9,737 nt of DNA from Nostoc sp. CHAB 5715 (GTDB taxonomy: Bacteria; Cyanobacteriota; Cyanobacteriia; Cyanobacteriales; Nostocaceae), in contig NZ_JAIVFR010000168.1 in assembly GCF_020829685.1 (NCBI RefSeq), forward strand, positions 1 through 9,737. The letters are read 5' to 3'. Positions within the stretch are counted from its first letter, which is position 1. Each line of letters opens with the position of its first letter. A program made the position numbers and the translations under genes. Below the pieces are notes generated by a model that was not told the origin of the DNA, did not search any database, and worked only from the letters and a program-made list of their open reading frames with translations. Positions 7,556-9,737 of this stretch are shown here, in pieces.

Positions 7556-8743
7556 CTACTCCTGGGTTCTTAAAGCTTGGGCTGCTAGATAAATTTTTGT
7601 CCATTCGCCTAGTACTTGATGGGTTTTGAGTTTTAACTGTTGGCCTATTGCTTCTATTGAGTTACCTGCTCTCCGCAAATCTAGAATCTGCCGCCCCAGA
7701 GGAGTCAAATTTTCATCAAGTTGGTGCCATTGGTTTTGGGTTAAACCCAAGTTATGTTCTTGCAAGGAAATTGAGAGCCAATTGTCTACTAGCTCTGGTT
7801 TACCTTTGAGGGCAAAAACACGCACGGCGTGGTAACTAATTTTTTCTCGCAGACGATATACTTCTTTAGTCTGTTTATTTAATTTGTGGGCGATCTCTTC
7901 CTGGGATTTACCTTGTAAATACAGTCCTAACCACTCTACTGCTTCTGTTCCCAGATTTTCTTGTAGATAATTTTCAAATTCTTTTTGTACTGACTGACGC
8001 AGGGCTTGTTGTTCCTCTAGCTGTTGTACTTCTTGATATTCTGCGATCGCCTGACTATCGACTAAGTTAACTCGATTGTCACTGTCGTCTGTAAGAACTT
8101 CTTCTGACACCAGTCTAACTAAGTCACGGCCCGGCACTTGGGTTAAGCCACCGCGCTGAGTGCGACGCAAGTAATTCACAAACCGATAAGCTAATAGGGG
8201 TTGATTGCGTACTGGTCGTAAACAATATTCTTCTACACTGGCAAATAGCAGAGCATCCCCCAATCGTCTATCATTTGTATATTTAGCAATATCAGCCATT
8301 TGCTGTTGCATCTGGCTGTCGCTTTGCAGTAATTCTTGGAGTACTTCTTGCAACACATCCATGACACTACGCTGGCGATCGCGGCTTAGGGCAACCCAAG
8401 TCTGAATTTTATTCCGTAATGTTACCAAACTCCCTAATCGCGTTATCAAGTTCCGATAAGCACGTTCTCGCCCTAGCCCCAAATAGCGTTGACGTAAAAT
8501 TCTCCAGCGATATTCCATCGCTTGCTTGGCGATATCAAATTCTTTAGGGTTAAACAGATCAAACCGTTTGGAGTCAGATCCCAAAAGCCAGAGAATAATG
8601 CTTTGCCTAGCAGCTTCATTTTGATCTGGACATTCCGCAGCCAAGCGCTTTCGCCAATCTAGAGCCAGTTGTTCCACATCTTTTGTCATAGTGAGATTGC
8701 GTTCCTCGAAACTCAATTTTGAAGTTTGCATCACAACCCCCAT
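7556..8743 (-). CDS. HetZ-related-like regulatory protein with two candidate helix-turn-helix segments
   Basis: I read this as a member of the cyanobacterial HetZ-related group, which is tied in Nostocales to heterocyst differentiation; the assignment rests on recalled family character and is moderate. With the chosen start the protein is 395 aa, close to HetZ (about 400), and soluble, without signal or membrane segments. A helical, Arg-rich N-terminal half includes YRWRILRQRYLG (78-89) and DRRLGDALLFASVEEY (158-173). A Gln/Glu-rich helix (about 233-262) precedes a sigma-region-4-like helix-turn-helix with GKSQEEIAHKL (278-288). A second candidate follows at about 348-390 (LGRQILDLRRAGNSIEAIG). 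The ATG at 8743 is preferred because AGGTGG lies 5 nt before it. A GTG at 8752 and ATGs at 8731 and 8689 (giving MTKDVEQ) are alternatives. Upstream lies a perfect palindrome that could be its operator. It does not resemble hetR or patS. Targets are unknown. Confidence 0.7.
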   Translation of the reverse strand: MGVVMQTSKLSFEERNLTMTKDVEQLALDWRKRLAAECPDQNEAARQSIILWLLGSDSKRFDLFNPKEFDIAKQAMEYRWRILRQRYLGLGRERAYRNLITRLGSLVTLRNKIQTWVALSRDRQRSVMDVLQEVLQELLQSDSQMQQQMADIAKYTNDRRLGDALLFASVEEYCLRPVRNQPLLAYRFVNYLRRTQRGGLTQVPGRDLVRLVSEEVLTDDSDNRVNLVDSQAIAEYQEVQQLEEQQALRQSVQKEFENYLQENLGTEAVEWLGLYLQGKSQEEIAHKLNKQTKEVYRLREKISYHAVRVFALKGKPELVDNWLSISLQEHNLGLTQNQWHQLDENLTPLGRQILDLRRAGNSIEAIGQQLKLKTHQVLGEWTKIYLAAQALRTQE

Positions 8744-8762
8744 TCGTCCCACCTAATTGTTT
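8744..8762 (-). promoter_or_regulatory. Ribosome-binding site deciding the HetZ-like start
   Basis: On the minus strand AGGTGG (one mismatch to AGGAGG) ends 5 nt before ATG 8743. The GTG at 8752 overlaps this motif and the ATG at 8689 has only a distant GAGGA, so 8743 is the best-supported start. Confidence 0.5.
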
Positions 8763-8781
8763 AATTGGCAACTTGCCCGAA

Positions 8782-8800
8782 TTTCATGAGTCTCATGAAA
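8782..8800. promoter_or_regulatory. Perfect 19-bp palindrome upstream of the HetZ-like gene, candidate operator
   Basis: TTTCATGAG (8782-8790) and CTCATGAAA (8792-8800) are exact reverse complements around a single central T. The site lies about 39-57 bp upstream of the preferred start codon, within reach of promoter or 5'-leader control. Perfect 9-bp arms with a one-base centre are typical of dimeric-regulator sites. Which protein binds is unknown. Confidence 0.55.
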
Positions 8801-8891
8801 ATAACTCAGTGATTCCACTTTTATTACGTCTTAATTCACTAGAATTATGCAGAAATTTCTATATTGATGTTTTGCTGACAATTCCAAAATG

Positions 8892-8930
8892 CCCCAAACC
8901 CATACCTATGAAGCTTTTGGGGATATTTTT
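8892..8930 (+). terminator. Terminator-like hairpin on the plus strand with no gene to end
   Basis: Perfect arms CCCCAAA (8892-8898) and TTTGGGG (8916-8922) around a 17-nt loop are followed by ATATTTTTT (8923-8931), giving intrinsic-terminator form on the plus strand. It faces away from the HetZ-like gene and no plus-strand gene precedes it, so it might end an antisense transcript starting near the palindrome. Confidence 0.35.
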
Positions 8931-9170
8931 TAATTTAATCTTTTTGTAAAGTTATGTTTTTTAATTGAGAATAGAAATCTGCCTACAGTGGTGGGGATAC
9001 ACCTTTGCATGAGGTGGGTTGAGGAAATCTGAACATTTTATAACCGAGCCGAGGAACGAATCTAATTTAACTCAATGTCAGGCGTAATTTCAGCCGTATA
9101 AGTTTCAAAAATTACAAACTTTTATGTAGAAAAATACTTAGTAAAATCTCAATACGCTTGATGTTGGTGA

Positions 9171-9278
9171 TATTTCGCTCCAGAAGATCCCCCAAACGCA
9201 CGCCAATGGCTCATGGAGCACCCCTGCCGTGAACGAGTTCTCCAGAATAAAGTAAGTGCGTGGAAACCCCCAAAATGA
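9171..9278 (+). pseudogene. GC-richer islet with an open 35-codon reading, possible gene remnant
   Basis: Within very AT-rich flanks this stretch is markedly richer in G and C and reads, after a stop at 9168-9170, as 35 open codons ending in a TGA at 9276. The residues (for example PEDPPNARQWLMEHP) look protein-like, but there is no good start or ribosome-binding site. Overlapping frames are also open for part of it. It may be the tail of a decayed gene, a repeat fragment, or chance. Confidence 0.25.
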
Positions 9279-9469
9279 TATTCAGTTAAATTTCGTAGTA
9301 TATTTTTAGCCTATTAAGTGTATATACGTAAATTAGCGTTTAAGAGGATGTTTGGTAAGCGTTATATAAACCTTAAATAAATTCTTCAATAAATACTATA
9401 CTAGCTTCACCCACAACTGTGCCTCTAACATTAGCAAGTTATTCTTACAACTTTTACATTCTCAAAAAT

Positions 9470-9517
9470 CAATAGTCAACAGTCAATATTGATTTTGACT
9501 ATTGACTTTGACTGTTG
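9470..9517. repeat. Nested direct and inverted heptamer-type repeats
   Basis: CAATAGTCAA (9470-9479) and the overlapping CAACAGTCAA (9477-9486) are followed by their exact reverse complements TTGACTATTG (9495-9504) and TTGACTGTTG (9508-9517). The first two copies are spaced by 7 nt, as in the short tandemly repeated repetitive sequences of heterocystous cyanobacteria. The block can fold into alternative hairpins. Confidence 0.6.
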
Positions 9518-9593
9518 CTTTCCCTCTGCTTCAAAATTCAACTTATGCAAAATCTAAAAACAGAAAAGTTTGCAATCCTCTAAAGTTTTGATA

Positions 9594-9607
9594 GTCAGAG
9601 GTCTGAC
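9594..9607. repeat. Small palindrome GTCAGA-GG-TCTGAC
   Basis: Six-base perfect arms flank a central GG. It lies about 90-100 bp before the possible gene start at 9694 and could be an operator half-pair or a chance palindrome. Confidence 0.35.
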
Positions 9608-9634
9608 AAGAAACTTATCTTGAAATTCATTTAT

Positions 9635-9655
9635 GGGAATTTTTTTTGAATTCCC
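9635..9655. repeat. Perfect hairpin GGGAATT/AATTCCC
   Basis: Seven-base perfect arms (9635-9641 and 9649-9655) enclose TTTTTTG. The element ends 4 nt before an AGGAGG at 9660-9665. It could be part of a leader controlling the gene at the right edge, or a terminator for something on the other strand. Confidence 0.4.
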
Positions 9656-9693
9656 CCGCAGGAGGTTGAATCTATCGACTGCTTGATCTAACA

Positions 9694-9737
9694 ATGGGAC
9701 TTTCTACAGATTCTCGATACTGTTGGACTTGTTCTGT
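9694..9737 (+). CDS. Possible start of an unidentified gene running off the right edge
   Basis: From the ATG at 9694 the frame stays open to the window end (14 complete codons, beginning MGLSTDSRYCWTC with a CxxC pair). The only strong Shine-Dalgarno motif nearby, AGGAGG at 9660-9665, lies 28 nt upstream, which is too far for normal initiation, so support is weak. No function can be assigned from this length. Confidence 0.2.
   Translation, partial: MGLSTDSRYCWTCS

Larger units (their letters stand above)
8753..9693. other. Long gene-free region upstream of the HetZ-like gene
   Basis: About 940 bp without a credible complete gene on either strand; all open stretches are short and lack good starts. 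Apart from the separately listed elements (8782-8800, 8892-8930, 9171-9278, 9470-9517, 9594-9607, 9635-9655), it is AT-rich sequence with nothing recognisable. It is likely a mix of the long HetZ-like promoter region, decayed sequence and repeats. Confidence 0.6.

Noticed and set aside
881..8382. Six GCGATCGC octamers as possible regulatory sites
   Set aside because: This is the common cyanobacterial HIP1 repeat; all copies are inside coding regions and are useful only as a taxonomic hint.
7626..8949. Plus-strand ORFs over and beyond the HetZ-like gene
   Set aside because: They are antisense shadows with unlikely residue composition; the last one runs through the hairpin and palindrome region.
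9343..9362. AAGAGGATGTTTG motif resembling an insertion-sequence end
   Set aside because: No matching inverted end or transposase is found in the window.

Overview
The window looks like chromosomal DNA from a filamentous, probably heterocyst-forming cyanobacterium of the Nostoc/Anabaena/Calothrix type. The evidence is composition and context: six HIP1 octamers (GCGATCGC at 881, 3203, 3644, 4984, 8043 and 8375), all inside genes; short heptameric repeats in the spacers (7427-7440, 9470-9517), as is common in Nostocales; and a regulator that resembles the HetZ-related proteins of that order. I see no tRNA, rRNA, CRISPR array or complete insertion sequence.

Positions 1-6408 hold a cellulose (beta-1,4-glucan) synthesis cluster read rightward. 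It starts with the 3' part of a glycoside-hydrolase-family-8 gene (BcsZ-like, 2-1027) whose 5' end is cut by the window and also looks damaged. BcsB (1210-3549), the exported membrane-anchored partner, follows, then BcsA (3607-6216), the processive glycosyltransferase with an intact C-terminal PilZ domain for c-di-GMP. The order Z-B-A is the reverse of the usual enterobacterial A-B-Z-C order. A strong hairpin plus T-run (6309-6378) closes the cluster. The most unusual protein feature is a second, degenerate PilZ-like module at the BcsA C terminus that copies the spacing of the first.

Positions 6409-8752 hold two genes read leftward. The first is a Crp/Fnr regulator with a canonical-looking cyclic-nucleotide phosphate cassette, convergent with bcsA. 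The second is a HetZ-related-like protein with two candidate helix-turn-helix segments. The 463-bp spacer between them carries two separate inverted repeats upstream of the Crp gene.

Positions 8753-9737 (about 985 bp) contain no convincing complete gene. They hold a perfect 19-bp palindrome just upstream of the HetZ-like gene, a plus-strand terminator-like hairpin, a more GC-rich islet with an open 35-codon reading, nested heptamer repeats, a small palindrome, a perfect hairpin, and possibly the first codons of a gene running off the right edge.

Taken together, this is a c-di-GMP-controlled cellulose locus next to a putative cyclic-nucleotide regulator and a putative developmental regulator. 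A regulatory link between these two and the bcs genes is only a hypothesis from adjacency.
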